A stretch of 64,000 nucleotides of DNA from Alphaproteobacteria bacterium (lineage in GTDB: Bacteria; Pseudomonadota; Alphaproteobacteria; Reyranellales; Reyranellaceae). Positions 1 to 8,279 of the stretch are shown one piece after another. The notes beneath the pieces were generated by a model, which was not told the DNA's origin, did no database searches, and was given only the letters and a program-made list of their open reading frames with translations. Position numbers and translations under genes: made by a program. How positions within the stretch are numbered: the stretch's first letter is position 1; each line of letters opens with the position of its first letter. Location: NCBI GenBank assembly GCA_017307275.1, contig JAFKFK010000013.1, forward strand, positions 1 to 64,000, in the 5' to 3' direction.

Positions 1-81
1 GACATAGCGACCGGTGCCGGTAAGGAAGCGCTGGTCTTCCTTCCGCTTCACCCGGGCGCCGATTCCGGTTTCGGCGGTCAT
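1..81 (-). CDS. coxL: CO dehydrogenase / xanthine dehydrogenase-family large subunit, N-terminal 27 residues only (partial)
   Basis: The 27 visible codons start at an ATG (79-81) and read MTAETGIGARVKRKEDQRF, then a LTGTGRYV-type ending. The RKED-RFLTG-GRYV pattern is the N-terminal signature of molybdenum hydroxylase large subunits (CoxL/CutL). The start lies 4 nt after the stop of the 2Fe-2S small subunit, so the two are surely co-transcribed and probably form one complex. The rest lies outside the window, so the active-site loop that separates form I CO dehydrogenase from form II or other hydroxylases cannot be read. The substrate is therefore open. Confidence 0.85.
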   Translation of the reverse strand, partial: MTAETGIGARVKRKEDQRFLTGTGRYV

Positions 82-85
82 GGCT

Positions 86-571
86 CTACACCCCTGCTGA
101 CTTCATGGCCGGCGCGGCGGCCAGGATTGCCTTCACGATGTTGTGGTAGCCGGTGCAGCGGCAAAGGTTGCCCTCGAGTTCGCGGCGCACCGTGGCCTCG
201 TCGAGCTGGTAATTGTGGCGCTTCACCATGTCGATGGCGCTCATCACCATGCCCGGCGTGCAGAAGCCGCACTGCAGGGCGTGGTTGTCGCGGAAAGCTT
301 CCTGCATCGGATGCAGCTTGTCGGCGCTTTCGGCGAGGCCTTCGATCGTGATGACCTTGGCGCCTTCGGCCTGGACAGCCAGCATGGTGCAGGACTTCAC
401 CGACTTGCCGTCGACGTCGACGACGCAGGCGCCGCATTGGCTGGTGTCACAACCGACATGGGTGCCGGTCATGCCGAGATGCTCGCGCAGGAATTGAACC
501 AATAGCGTGCGCGCCTCGACCTTGCCCGAGACGGCTTTGCCGTTGACGGTCATGGCGACGGAAATGGTCAT
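86..571 (-). CDS. coxS: Molybdenum hydroxylase 2Fe-2S small subunit (CoxS type)
   Basis: 161 aa, the normal length for CoxS/CutS. It passes electrons from the Mo site through two [2Fe-2S] clusters. The N-terminal plant-ferredoxin-type domain carries [12 protein letters not shown] (C-x4-C-x2-C) plus the Cys of SCTM. The C-terminal helical domain carries CGFCTPGM and CRCTGYHN. All eight cluster cysteines appear to be present. The ATG at 571 follows a purine-rich GAGGGAGAAG Shine-Dalgarno. The gene sits between coxG upstream and coxL 4 nt downstream. The FAD-binding medium subunit (CoxM) is not in the window and may lie beyond the left edge. Confidence 0.93.
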   Translation of the reverse strand: MTISVAMTVNGKAVSGKVEARTLLVQFLREHLGMTGTHVGCDTSQCGACVVDVDGKSVKSCTMLAVQAEGAKVITIEGLAESADKLHPMQEAFRDNHALQCGFCTPGMVMSAIDMVKRHNYQLDEATVRRELEGNLCRCTGYHNIVKAILAAAPAMKSAGV

Positions 572-712
572 TAATCTTCTCCCTCAACGTATTGGTTCGC
601 GCGAGCCGCGTCAGAGCAGGCCCGCCGGGCATTAGTGGAACTCTCGCAAGCCCGTCACATTGCGGTCAAGTGAATTGGCGGTTTCGCAGACGATCCGCGA
701 CTGTCTCAGCCG

Positions 713-1318
713 CTAACGACTCGCAATAAAGACCAGGATCAGCACTGCGGCGCCGATGCCGATGATCAGCCAATGCTTGTAGCCACGCTGCGCTGCAGCG
801 GAAGGCGCCGGGGCCACGACCGGCGCCGGAGCTGCTGCATCGGCCGGCGCCGCCGCAGCGGCGGCTTCCGCCGGCGGCGGGCCACCGACCATTGCCGCAA
901 ACTTGCTGAAGAACTCGTCGGCCAGCTTCTTGGCGGTGCCATCGATCAGACGGGCGCCGACCTGGGCGATCTTGCCGCCAACCTGGGCGTCCACGTTGTA
1001 GGTAAGAATCGTGTCGCCGGCGTCCTCTTTCAGGGCCACGACGGCGCCGCCCTTGGCGAAGCCCGCTGCACCACCCTGCCCTTCGCCGGAGATCCGGTAA
1101 CCATTGGGCGGATCGAGGTCGGACAAGGTCACCTTGCCCGAGAAGGCTGCGCTGACCGGGCCAATGCGCATCCGCACCTTGGCCTTCATCTCGGTATCGG
1201 AGGTCTTCTCCAGCGATTCGCAGCCCGGAATGCAGGCCTGCAGAATGGCCGGATCGTTCAGCGCCGCGAAGACCTTCTCGCGCGGGGCCGCGATCCTGTA
1301 CTCACCCTTGATTTCCAT
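713..1318 (-). CDS. coxG: CoxG-like SRPBCC protein with C-terminal membrane anchor
   Basis: 201 aa from the ATG at 1318. Residues 1-150 form a CoxG-type SRPBCC fold: MEIKGEYRIAAPREKVF, LQACIPGCESLE and a DGTAKKLADEFF helix. An Ala/Pro-rich linker of about 35 residues follows, then a single transmembrane helix (HWLIIGIGAAVLILVFIAS) at the extreme C-terminus. CoxG proteins help aerobic CO dehydrogenase-type enzymes associate with the membrane and its quinone pool. The linker plus anchor seen here fits that role. A longer in-frame extension upstream overlaps the preceding gene and lacks family character, so I chose the internal ATG. coxS follows 141 nt downstream on the same strand. Confidence 0.88.
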   Translation of the reverse strand: MEIKGEYRIAAPREKVFAALNDPAILQACIPGCESLEKTSDTEMKAKVRMRIGPVSAAFSGKVTLSDLDPPNGYRISGEGQGGAAGFAKGGAVVALKEDAGDTILTYNVDAQVGGKIAQVGARLIDGTAKKLADEFFSKFAAMVGGPPPAEAAAAAAPADAAAPAPVVAPAPSAAAQRGYKHWLIIGIGAAVLILVFIASR

Positions 1319-1340
1319 TCGGTAACTCCCGGCAAAGCGC

Positions 1341-3272
1341 CTACCACTTGCTGGTATAGGAGTCCGGCGGCGGTTCTGCCAGTGGTTCGCGTATGGAGAC
1401 GTAGATGGTCGCCAGATAGGGCACCGACATGAGCAGCGCCAGGAAGGCAAACCAGTTGGCCTGGGTGTTCCAGAACAGGGTCCGGATCACCCAACGGCCG
1501 CCATCGGCCGAGACGAAACCGCCCGCACCACCATCGTGCAGCTTGATCGCCCCTTCGGTCACCACCATCACGATGGCCCAGAAGATCAGCATGCCCGCCA
1601 GGAAGACCTCCGGCAGGACCGGCTCCAGGCGGCTGAACCGGCGGTCCATGCGGACGAAACCACGACTGCCGTCGTATCCCAGCAGCCGTCCGAACGAGAG
1701 CGCCTTGGCGATTCGATGATCGCGCGCCACCGGCTCGCTGCGCAGGATCGTGATGGTCTTCCAGGCCATGAGCACGATGCTCGGGATCACGAAACTCCAG
1801 ATCGGGAAATCACGGTAGCGGCCGTCGATGGCGATCTGGCGGAACCAGTCGCCGATGCGAATGACGCCGTCGTACCAGTCGATACTGATGACGATCAGAT
1901 AGAAGATGCAGAGGATCGTGAGCGCGAGATAAAGCATCTGCGCCAGCAGATCGGCGCGCTGTAGGATGCGATAGCGCGGCAACTCGCGCCAGGCATGCCA
2001 AGCCTCACGTACCCGCGCCCCATATAGAGAGGGATCGGCCATCTTGCCGGTCAGACTGTCTGCAATGCCACGCAGCAGGGCATAGCTGAACAAGGCCAGC
2101 AGCAAGCCCCAGAAAACAACGCCGACCGTCCGCTCGAAATAGAAGGCACGCGATAGGTCGATCCAGGTCGCTTGCACGTAACTAGTCGCCACGACCTGAG
2201 CGAAGATGGCGAAGATCAAGATGCCCTTCCAGGTCGACGCCCGGCGCAGACCGGCATAGGCCAGCAGCAACAGTCCCCCGGCAATCGTCGACACTGCAAA
2301 CAGCAATCGCCATTTCGGCTCCGCACTTACCGGCTTGCCCAGTTCGAACTTGTCGTGGCGGTAAGCATCGAGAAGCCCCCAGGCAGCACCAACCGTGCCC
2401 TCCTGGCGTGCTTTCCAATACTGGTCGAAGGCTTCGATGACGTTGTAGTCGAACTTCTCTCGCTCTGCCGCGGACCGGAAAATCGAGAAGAACTTCACCT
2501 GCTCCACCCTGCCCGGCCGGGCGTCGGAGCGCATGCGGCCGTCGCTTGGCCAGCCGGTTTCACCGATCACGATCTTCTTGTCGGGGAAGCGCGCCTGCAC
2601 CTTCTTGTAGATGTCGACCAGATGCTTCTCGATGGTGAGCTTGCCATCGGCTTCCTTGCGCTCGAGGCCAATCGGCTCGTCTTCCCAGTAAGGCAGGATA
2701 TGGATGGTGATGAAGTCGACTTCGTCGGCGAGCTGCGGGTTGCGCAGCCAGAACTCCCAGACATCGGCGTACGTGACCGGCTGGGAGACGCGCTGCTTGA
2801 CCTGGCGGATGTAGCGCCGGAGCTGGTTGGCGGTCAGGTCCTTGCGCAGCAGGACCTCGTTGCCGACGATCACTCGTTCGACCGTGTCCTTGTATTTGTT
2901 GGCATGATCGATCAGCAGGTTGATCTGCTCGAGATTTTCTTTCTCGTTGTTGTTCAGCCAGGCGCCGTGCCAGACCTTGAGGCCGTATTTGCCGGCTCGC
3001 TGGGGCACCGTCTCCAGATTCTCGCCCGCCGAATAGGTACGGACCGCTCCGACTTTGCCCTGAAGGCGCTTCAGATCGTCCTCGATCTGGTCGGGCGTCG
3101 GGAAGGTGCGTGTCAGCGGGCTCTGACCCGGCCGATAGGGGGCGAAGGAAACGCTTTGTAGTGGCGCTGTGGTCCAGCCGGCGATCTCGACCGGCTTGTT
3201 GGGATACCACCACCAGAGATAATTCAGCGCTGCAACGACCACGAAGGCGAGGAGCGTCACAAGGGCACGCAT
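1341..3272 (-). CDS. Membrane-bound glycoside hydrolase family 17 (beta-1,3-glucanase/transglycosylase-like) protein
   Basis: 643 aa from the ATG at 3272; an in-frame TTG 60 nt upstream is less likely. An N-terminal membrane anchor (about residues 3-22) precedes a GH17 barrel. The putative acid/base Glu is in VIVGNEV (E139) and the nucleophile in IVIGETGWPS (E238). The C-terminal half from about residue 340 is a membrane domain with roughly eight hydrophobic segments. This two-part layout resembles rhizobial proteins tied to cyclic beta-(1,3),(1,6)-glucan (NdvC-like), so remodelling of periplasmic glucan is plausible; that is inference. It lies between a DUF2817 peptidase gene and coxG, with a 22-nt gap to coxG. 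Confidence 0.82.
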   Translation of the reverse strand: MRALVTLLAFVVVAALNYLWWWYPNKPVEIAGWTTAPLQSVSFAPYRPGQSPLTRTFPTPDQIEDDLKRLQGKVGAVRTYSAGENLETVPQRAGKYGLKVWHGAWLNNNEKENLEQINLLIDHANKYKDTVERVIVGNEVLLRKDLTANQLRRYIRQVKQRVSQPVTYADVWEFWLRNPQLADEVDFITIHILPYWEDEPIGLERKEADGKLTIEKHLVDIYKKVQARFPDKKIVIGETGWPSDGRMRSDARPGRVEQVKFFSIFRSAAEREKFDYNVIEAFDQYWKARQEGTVGAAWGLLDAYRHDKFELGKPVSAEPKWRLLFAVSTIAGGLLLLAYAGLRRASTWKGILIFAIFAQVVATSYVQATWIDLSRAFYFERTVGVVFWGLLLALFSYALLRGIADSLTGKMADPSLYGARVREAWHAWRELPRYRILQRADLLAQMLYLALTILCIFYLIVISIDWYDGVIRIGDWFRQIAIDGRYRDFPIWSFVIPSIVLMAWKTITILRSEPVARDHRIAKALSFGRLLGYDGSRGFVRMDRRFSRLEPVLPEVFLAGMLIFWAIVMVVTEGAIKLHDGGAGGFVSADGGRWVIRTLFWNTQANWFAFLALLMSVPYLATIYVSIREPLAEPPPDSYTSKW

Positions 3273-3335
3273 GAGGAGGCTTTTAGCAGGATCGCAGGTC
3301 GGACGTATGGCTTTTCCGGGGCTTGTCCCCAATAG

Positions 3336-4433
3336 CTAGAGAGCGCCCCGCTGCAACCCGGCAATGGCCTGCCGGACGACCTGATGGCCTCGGAACAGGA
3401 CCGCTTCCTTCCAGTCATCGGTCTCGGGATAGAACTGCCGGCGCATCGCGGCGCGTACTGCCACGGCCTCTTTACCCAGCGGGTCCCCGTACTTGTGCAG
3501 CCAGTGGTCTGCCCGGAAGGCTTTCTGCCCGCTTTCCCGGTCGAAAGTTCCGTACTCCAGAGTGCACATAGTCAGACGGGTCTTAGGTTCCTGCAGCACG
3601 CGGTTCAGCCCGTAGTGTCCCAGGCCATCGCGTGCCTGCGATGCCGTCTGGCCGCGCTTGGACTCCGTTACCGACTCACCCCAGAAGGCGCGCACGCGGC
3701 GCGAGGCCGGCGTGTCGATATCGAAGTGCGTAATCGGCTCACCATAGCCATAGGGGCCAAGGCCGGTATGAAAGTCGATGACCGCCACGTCGCTACGGTC
3801 CTTCAGGTACTGATCGACGATCGCGTGCAAGGTCCGATTGGACCATGCAGCTCCGCCGCCGCCGAAGAACATGCCGTCGGGATGGCTGTACTGGCCGCCC
3901 GAGACTGCACGGAAGAACTCGATATCGCCCACCTTCTTCCGGTAGGTGGCAAGGCGTGCATCCGCTGCCGCTTTACCCTGTTCGCTGAAATCCTGGGGGA
4001 TCAGATCGTCGGCGATCTCCAGATAGCCCTTGTTCACCGGATAGGGCTTGCTGTGATCGACATAGTTGCGGTTGAGGTCGTTGCCCTCTTCCGTCACCCG
4101 GCGCGTCCAGGCGAAGCCATATGGATTGATGGCATGGACGAACAACGCTGCCGTTCCTTCCGGCAGGCCAGCAGCTCCGACCGACGCCAGCCAATCGACC
4201 TGGAAGCCGGAGCCGCAATAACCTTCGACGCCATGCGTCGAAGAGATGGTGACGATGACCTTCGAGGCATCCTGCGGCCCGAGCCAGGCGAGATCGGTCG
4301 ATAGCGCCTCTCCCCCGGGCCCCTTGGTCGGATTGTCGTAGCGATGGGTCCAGGCATCGGCGATGCGCGCCGCCGCCAGGAACTTGTCGCGGGCTTCGTC
4401 GTAGCTCGTCGCAAACGAATGGATGCCGGACAT
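3336..4433 (-). CDS. DUF2817 / M14-like zinc carboxypeptidase-family protein
   Basis: 365 aa, ATG at 4433. It reads as a zinc peptidase of the DUF2817 (M14-related) group. STHGVEGYCGS near residue 70 gives the H-x2-E pair of zinc ligands. AINPYGFAWTRRVTEEGNDL carries the Asn/Arg substrate residues, and VIDFHTGLGPYGYGE supplies the third zinc His. No signal peptide is visible, so it is probably cytoplasmic. Last of a three-gene run with the quinone oxidoreductase and SDR (10-nt gap to the SDR). The true substrate, an N-acyl or peptide amide, cannot be told from sequence. Confidence 0.8.
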   Translation of the reverse strand: MSGIHSFATSYDEARDKFLAAARIADAWTHRYDNPTKGPGGEALSTDLAWLGPQDASKVIVTISSTHGVEGYCGSGFQVDWLASVGAAGLPEGTAALFVHAINPYGFAWTRRVTEEGNDLNRNYVDHSKPYPVNKGYLEIADDLIPQDFSEQGKAAADARLATYRKKVGDIEFFRAVSGGQYSHPDGMFFGGGGAAWSNRTLHAIVDQYLKDRSDVAVIDFHTGLGPYGYGEPITHFDIDTPASRRVRAFWGESVTESKRGQTASQARDGLGHYGLNRVLQEPKTRLTMCTLEYGTFDRESGQKAFRADHWLHKYGDPLGKEAVAVRAAMRRQFYPETDDWKEAVLFRGHQVVRQAIAGLQRGAL

Positions 4434-4443
4434 AGGCTCGTCC

Positions 4444-5199
4444 TCAGGTACGAAGGGTCAGGCCGCCATCGACCACCAGCTCGTGGCCCGTGATGAAGTC
4501 CGCCTCGTCGGACGCCAACAGCAGGGCGCCGCGGGCGATGTCGATGGGCTGGCCGAGCCGGCGCAGGGCCGCCTTCTTCTCCCAGACCTCGCGGATTTCC
4601 TGCTTGTCGAAGTTGGTCTGCGTCATGCCGGTATAGATCGCGCCCGGGCAGACGTAGTTGGCCGTGATGTTGAACTTGCCAAGCTCGAGGGCGAGCGTCC
4701 GGGTCAGGCCGCCGACCCCGGCCTTCGACGCGCAATAGGCGGCGAGCCCGTAGTCGGTGTCGAAGGCCATCACCGAGGCGGTGTTGACGATACGCGCCCT
4801 GCCCTTTTCCTTGGCCCGGACCTTCAAGGCCGGGATGGCCTCACGGCAGAGCCGGAACATCGCGCGCACATTGACATTGTTCACGCGGTCCCACTGCTCG
4901 TCGGTCATCTCCTCGACGAAGGCCCGGCCGCTGACGCCGGCATTGTTGAACAGGATGTCGATGGCGCCGAACTTGGAAAGCGCGGCCGCCACGATCTTCT
5001 TCGGTGCGTCCTCGCCCGTGATATCGGCGGCGAAGGCCGAAATCGCACTGTTGCCGGCATGCGCCGTCGCAATTGCAGATTCCGGCCGATCGACCGCCAG
5101 CACCTGGGCGCCTTCGTCGGCGAAGAGCTTAGCGGACGCCGCGCCGATACCCGACGCAGCGCCTGTCACAATGGCGATCTTACCGGCGAGCCTGCCCAT
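4444..5199 (-). CDS. SDR-family NAD(P)-dependent oxidoreductase
   Basis: 251 aa, a classical short-chain dehydrogenase. It has the nucleotide-binding TGAASGIGAASAKLF glycine motif near residue 13, LFNNAGVSGR, a catalytic Ser in NTASVM, and the YCASK active-site pair near residue 150. PGAIYTGM follows. The start is set by a strong GGGAGGAAT Shine-Dalgarno 5 nt before the ATG at 5199; the longer reading frame upstream invades the quinone oxidoreductase. It is 14 nt downstream of that gene and probably shares its transcript. Substrate unknown. Confidence 0.9.
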   Translation of the reverse strand: MGRLAGKIAIVTGAASGIGAASAKLFADEGAQVLAVDRPESAIATAHAGNSAISAFAADITGEDAPKKIVAAALSKFGAIDILFNNAGVSGRAFVEEMTDEQWDRVNNVNVRAMFRLCREAIPALKVRAKEKGRARIVNTASVMAFDTDYGLAAYCASKAGVGGLTRTLALELGKFNITANYVCPGAIYTGMTQTNFDKQEIREVWEKKAALRRLGQPIDIARGALLLASDEADFITGHELVVDGGLTLRT

Positions 5200-5213
5200 C
5201 GATTCCTCCCGGT

Positions 5214-6191
5214 TCAGTCGATGTTGATGATGACCTTGCCGGTCGCCTTGCGCGACAGCAGGGCATTCATGGCCTCGGGGGCCTTCTCCAGCGGGAAGCG
5301 CATGGAGATGTGCGGCTTGAGCTTGCCCTCGCCGTACCACTTCAACATCTCGTCGAAGTTCTTGCGCGCCTCGGCAGGCTCGCGACCGCGCCAGGCACCG
5401 TAGAACACGCCGCGGACGTCGCAGCTCTTCAGCAGTGCCAGGTTGGCCGGCAGCGACGGAATGCGGCCCGCCGCGAAGCCGACAACCAGCAATCGGCCGT
5501 ACCAGGCGATGCAGCGCACCGACTCGTCGAAGGCATCGCCGCCGACCGCGTCGTAGATGATGTCCGCGCCATTGCCGCCGGTCAGCTCCTTGACCTTGTC
5601 GCGCATCTTCTCCTTGGCGTAGTTCACGAACATCGTGGCGCCGTACTTGCGGCAGATCTCCATTTTCTCGTCGGAGCCGACAGCCGCGATCACCTTCAGG
5701 CCCATCAATGCGCCCAACTCGACGGCGGTGAGGCCAACTCCGCCCGAAGCGCCCGTGACCAGCAGCGTCTCGCCCGGCTTGTAGCTGCTGCGCTGCTTCA
5801 GCGCGTAGTACGAGGTGCCGTAGGTCATCGTGAAGGCGGCGCCGTCTTCGTAGCTCATGTTCTGCGGCATCGGCAGCAGGCTGCCCTGGTCCACCACGGC
5901 CTCGGTCGCATAACCGCCACTGCCGATCATGCCGATGACACGGTCGCCAACCTTATAACCCGTGACGCCCTCGCCAACTTCGGTGATGTCGCCGGCGATC
6001 TCGTGGCCCGGCGCGAAGGGACGCGGCGGCTTGAACTGATACTTGTCGGCAATGATCAGCGTGTCGGGGAAGTTGACGCCTGCCGCCTTGACCGCCACGC
6101 GAACCTGGCCTTTGCCCAACGGCTTAGACGGGATCTCGACCAGCTTCAGGCTCTCTGGCCCACCCGGCGTTTCGCTCAGCATTGCGCGCAT
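5214..6191 (-). CDS. NADPH:quinone oxidoreductase-like zinc-free MDR protein
   Basis: 325 aa, medium-chain dehydrogenase/reductase family of the QOR type. The N-terminal GroES-like domain contains VKAAGVNFPDTLI and FAPGHEIAGDI without the zinc cysteines. The Rossmann fold carries LLVTGASGGVGLTAVEL and a C-terminal TGKVIINID strand. It probably reduces quinones or enoyl-CoA-like substrates with NADPH. The ATG at 6191 starts MRAMLSETPGG; a second ATG nine bases on is also possible. It is first of the QOR-SDR-DUF2817 run and is divergent from the MaoC operon, with about 106 bp shared between them. Confidence 0.88.
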   Translation of the reverse strand: MRAMLSETPGGPESLKLVEIPSKPLGKGQVRVAVKAAGVNFPDTLIIADKYQFKPPRPFAPGHEIAGDITEVGEGVTGYKVGDRVIGMIGSGGYATEAVVDQGSLLPMPQNMSYEDGAAFTMTYGTSYYALKQRSSYKPGETLLVTGASGGVGLTAVELGALMGLKVIAAVGSDEKMEICRKYGATMFVNYAKEKMRDKVKELTGGNGADIIYDAVGGDAFDESVRCIAWYGRLLVVGFAAGRIPSLPANLALLKSCDVRGVFYGAWRGREPAEARKNFDEMLKWYGEGKLKPHISMRFPLEKAPEAMNALLSRKATGKVIINID

Positions 6192-6297
6192 CAATTCGCT
6201 CCCGTCATCGCTGTTTCGTCCTGTAGCGACATTGATACGATGGCGAACCGGGCAGCGTCCATCCATGCTATGACGCAGCACTTTCGCGGGGAGGAAA

Positions 6298-6753
6298 ATG
6301 GCAGGTCTGTATTACGAAGAATTCACGGTGGGACGCGTGTTCGAGCACGCGTGGACGCGCACGGTCACTGAAATGGACAATGTCCTGTTCAGCTCGCTCA
6401 CCATGAACGTGCAGCCGCTGCATATCGACGAAGAGTTCGCTTCCAAGACCGAGTTCGGCCAGCGCATCGTCAACAGCCTGTTCACGCTGGGCCTCATGAT
6501 CGGCATCACCGTCAACGACACGACGCTCGGCACGACCGTGGCCAACCTCGGCATGACCGACGTACGGTTCCCCAAGCCCGTCTTCCATGGCGATACGCTG
6601 CGCGTGCGCACGAAGGTGATGAGCCTCCGTGAAAGCAAGTCCCGACCGGACGCCGGCATCGTCGAATTTTCGCATGAAGCCATCAATCAGCGCGGCGAGG
6701 TCGTCGCGGAATGCACACGCCAGGCGCTGATGCGCAAGAAACCGAAGGGCTGA
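6298..6753 (+). CDS. MaoC-family (R)-enoyl-CoA hydratase-like dehydratase
   Basis: 151 aa, hot-dog fold. The family motif of D-x4-H character is seen in [19 protein letters not shown], followed by [12 protein letters not shown] and the PVFHGDTL strand. MaoC proteins add water to enoyl-CoA or mesaconyl-CoA-type thioesters. It starts after a GGGGAGGAAA ribosome site. A CitE-type lyase begins 8 nt downstream. Hydratase plus lyase neighbours suggest a mesaconyl-CoA or branched C4/C5 dicarboxyl-CoA route, but other enoyl-CoA substrates are possible. First gene of a four-gene plus-strand run. Confidence 0.87.
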   Translation: MAGLYYEEFTVGRVFEHAWTRTVTEMDNVLFSSLTMNVQPLHIDEEFASKTEFGQRIVNSLFTLGLMIGITVNDTTLGTTVANLGMTDVRFPKPVFHGDTLRVRTKVMSLRESKSRPDAGIVEFSHEAINQRGEVVAECTRQALMRKKPKG

Positions 6754-6761
6754 GAGAAAAG

Positions 6762-7625
6762 ATGCGTTCATTCCTGTTCGTTCCGGCCGATTCCGAGCGC
6801 AAGCTCGCCAAGGGGCCAGCCTCGGGTCCCGATGGATTGATCCTCGACCTGGAAGATTCGGTCGCGACGGATCGCCACAAGATCGCGCGCGACATGGCGC
6901 TCGCCTATCTGAAGTCGGCCAACCGTACCACCGGCCCCAAACTCTATGTCCGCGTCAACGCGCTCGATACCGGCCTCACGCTGGGCGACCTCGCCGTGGT
7001 CATGCAGGGCAAGCCCGACGGCATCGTCTTTCCGAAGTGTGTCGGCCAGGCCAACCTCGATCTGCTCGCCACCTACCTCGACGCCTTCGAGGCGCGTGAG
7101 GGCGTCGAGGGCGGCTCGACCCGCATCCTGACCATCGCCACGGAAAGCGCTGCAGCAATCCTGGCGCTAACGGCGGCGCCTGCGAAGCATGCACGCCTCA
7201 TGGGTCATTCCTGGGGTGGCGAGGATCTGATGGCCGACCTCGGCGCGTTGGCCAAGGGCCCCTCGCCCGGCGTCTACGACGACACGTTCCTCATGGCCCG
7301 CACGGTCAACCTGATGGCCTCGGTCGCCGCCGGCGTCACCGCCTACGATACGGTCTATCCCGACATCAAGAACGTCGAGGGACTGCGTGCCGAAGCGCAG
7401 GTCGCTCGGCGCATGGGCTATGGCGGCAAGATCGCCATCCATCCTGATCAGGTCGCCGTCATTCACGAGGTCTTCACGCCGAGCGCGAGCGAAATCGACT
7501 GGGCCAAGCGCGTCGTGGCGACTTTCGAGAGCAATCCGAATGCGGGCGTGCTCACGATGGATGGCAAGATGCTCGACAAGCCGCACCTCGTGCTGGCTCG
7601 CCGCCTGCTGGCGCGCGCGGGCTAG
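6762..7625 (+). CDS. HpcH/HpaI aldolase / citrate lyase beta-subunit (CitE)-like CoA-ester lyase
   Basis: 287 aa, start ATG at 6762. MRSFLFVPADSERKLAKG and GLILDLEDSV are hallmark CitE-family segments: a phosphate/CoA-binding Arg and an acidic Mg ligand. ATESAAAILAL supplies the second metal-binding Glu region. KIAIHPDQVAVIHEVF near the C-terminus is also diagnostic. Such stand-alone proteins are malyl-CoA or beta-methylmalyl-CoA lyases, malyl-CoA thioesterases or citramalyl-CoA lyases. Coupled with the MaoC hydratase just upstream, a hydrate-then-cleave step is the likeliest role. Which acyl-CoA is used cannot be resolved here. Confidence 0.87.
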   Translation: MRSFLFVPADSERKLAKGPASGPDGLILDLEDSVATDRHKIARDMALAYLKSANRTTGPKLYVRVNALDTGLTLGDLAVVMQGKPDGIVFPKCVGQANLDLLATYLDAFEAREGVEGGSTRILTIATESAAAILALTAAPAKHARLMGHSWGGEDLMADLGALAKGPSPGVYDDTFLMARTVNLMASVAAGVTAYDTVYPDIKNVEGLRAEAQVARRMGYGGKIAIHPDQVAVIHEVFTPSASEIDWAKRVVATFESNPNAGVLTMDGKMLDKPHLVLARRLLARAG

Positions 7626-7646
7626 AACGGCCGCTCCAAGCGCAGG

Positions 7647-8273
7647 ATGAAGGACAATTTCGGTCTCTACACGACGCTCGACCGGCTGTTCGGTGGAGAC
7701 CCGAAGTCTGTCCTGACACTCGACGAGTTCCTGAAAGGTCTCGAAGGCCGTTCCTATGCCTTCGCGATCATGGCGCTCAACATGCCGAACATCGTACCGT
7801 CGGGCATTCCCTGGCTGTCGACGGTGACCGGCGTGCCCATCCTGTTCCTGCTGGGGCAGTTCTTTGCCGGCCGCCCGGTTCCGTCGCTGCCCCGCACGAT
7901 CGGCTGCCGCGGCCTGTCGCGCGGCAAGCTGCAGGCCTTTCTCCAGCGTGCCCGCCGCTACATCGACTGGCTCGAGAACGCGGTACACGCCCGCTACGAA
8001 TGGTGGGTGAATGGCCTGCCGCGACGCCTGCTGCTGGCAGCCTGGGTGATCAATGCGGTGATCCTCGCCCTGCCGATTCCGTTCGACAACCTCTTCCCGT
8101 CGCTCGCCATCCTGTTCTTCTGCTTCGCTTTGATCGAAGATGATGGGCTAATGGCCATGCTGGGCTGGCTGTTCACGGCAATCACCGCGGCCTGGACGGT
8201 TTTTCTCCTGATGGTCGGCCATGCTGCCGTGATGGCTGCCCTCGGTGTGCTTCGCGATTTCATCTTCGGTTGA
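7647..8273 (+). CDS. ExoD-family exopolysaccharide synthesis membrane protein
   Basis: 208 aa. The N-terminal part (SVLTLDEFLKGLEGRSYAF and NIVPSGIPWLSTVTGVP) matches the ExoD family, whose rhizobial members affect exopolysaccharide and alkali tolerance by an unknown mechanism. Four or so hydrophobic segments lie at about residues 40-75, 125-150 and 165-205. It sits between the CitE-like lyase (21-nt gap) and the Rieske oxygenase (6-nt gap) on the same strand. It may share their transcript, although no functional link is obvious. Confidence 0.85.
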   Translation: MKDNFGLYTTLDRLFGGDPKSVLTLDEFLKGLEGRSYAFAIMALNMPNIVPSGIPWLSTVTGVPILFLLGQFFAGRPVPSLPRTIGCRGLSRGKLQAFLQRARRYIDWLENAVHARYEWWVNGLPRRLLLAAWVINAVILALPIPFDNLFPSLAILFFCFALIEDDGLMAMLGWLFTAITAAWTVFLLMVGHAAVMAALGVLRDFIFG

Positions 8274-8279
8274 GGTCAC

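Noticed and set aside
2172..3161. A 329-codon plus-strand frame opposite the GH17 gene
   Set aside because: Antisense shadow; the GH17 frame contains the catalytic motifs and membrane segments.
3318..3330. GGGG-N5-CCCC hairpin after the DUF2817 gene, considered as a terminator
   Set aside because: Four-bp arms and no T-run on the minus strand; too weak to report as a terminator.
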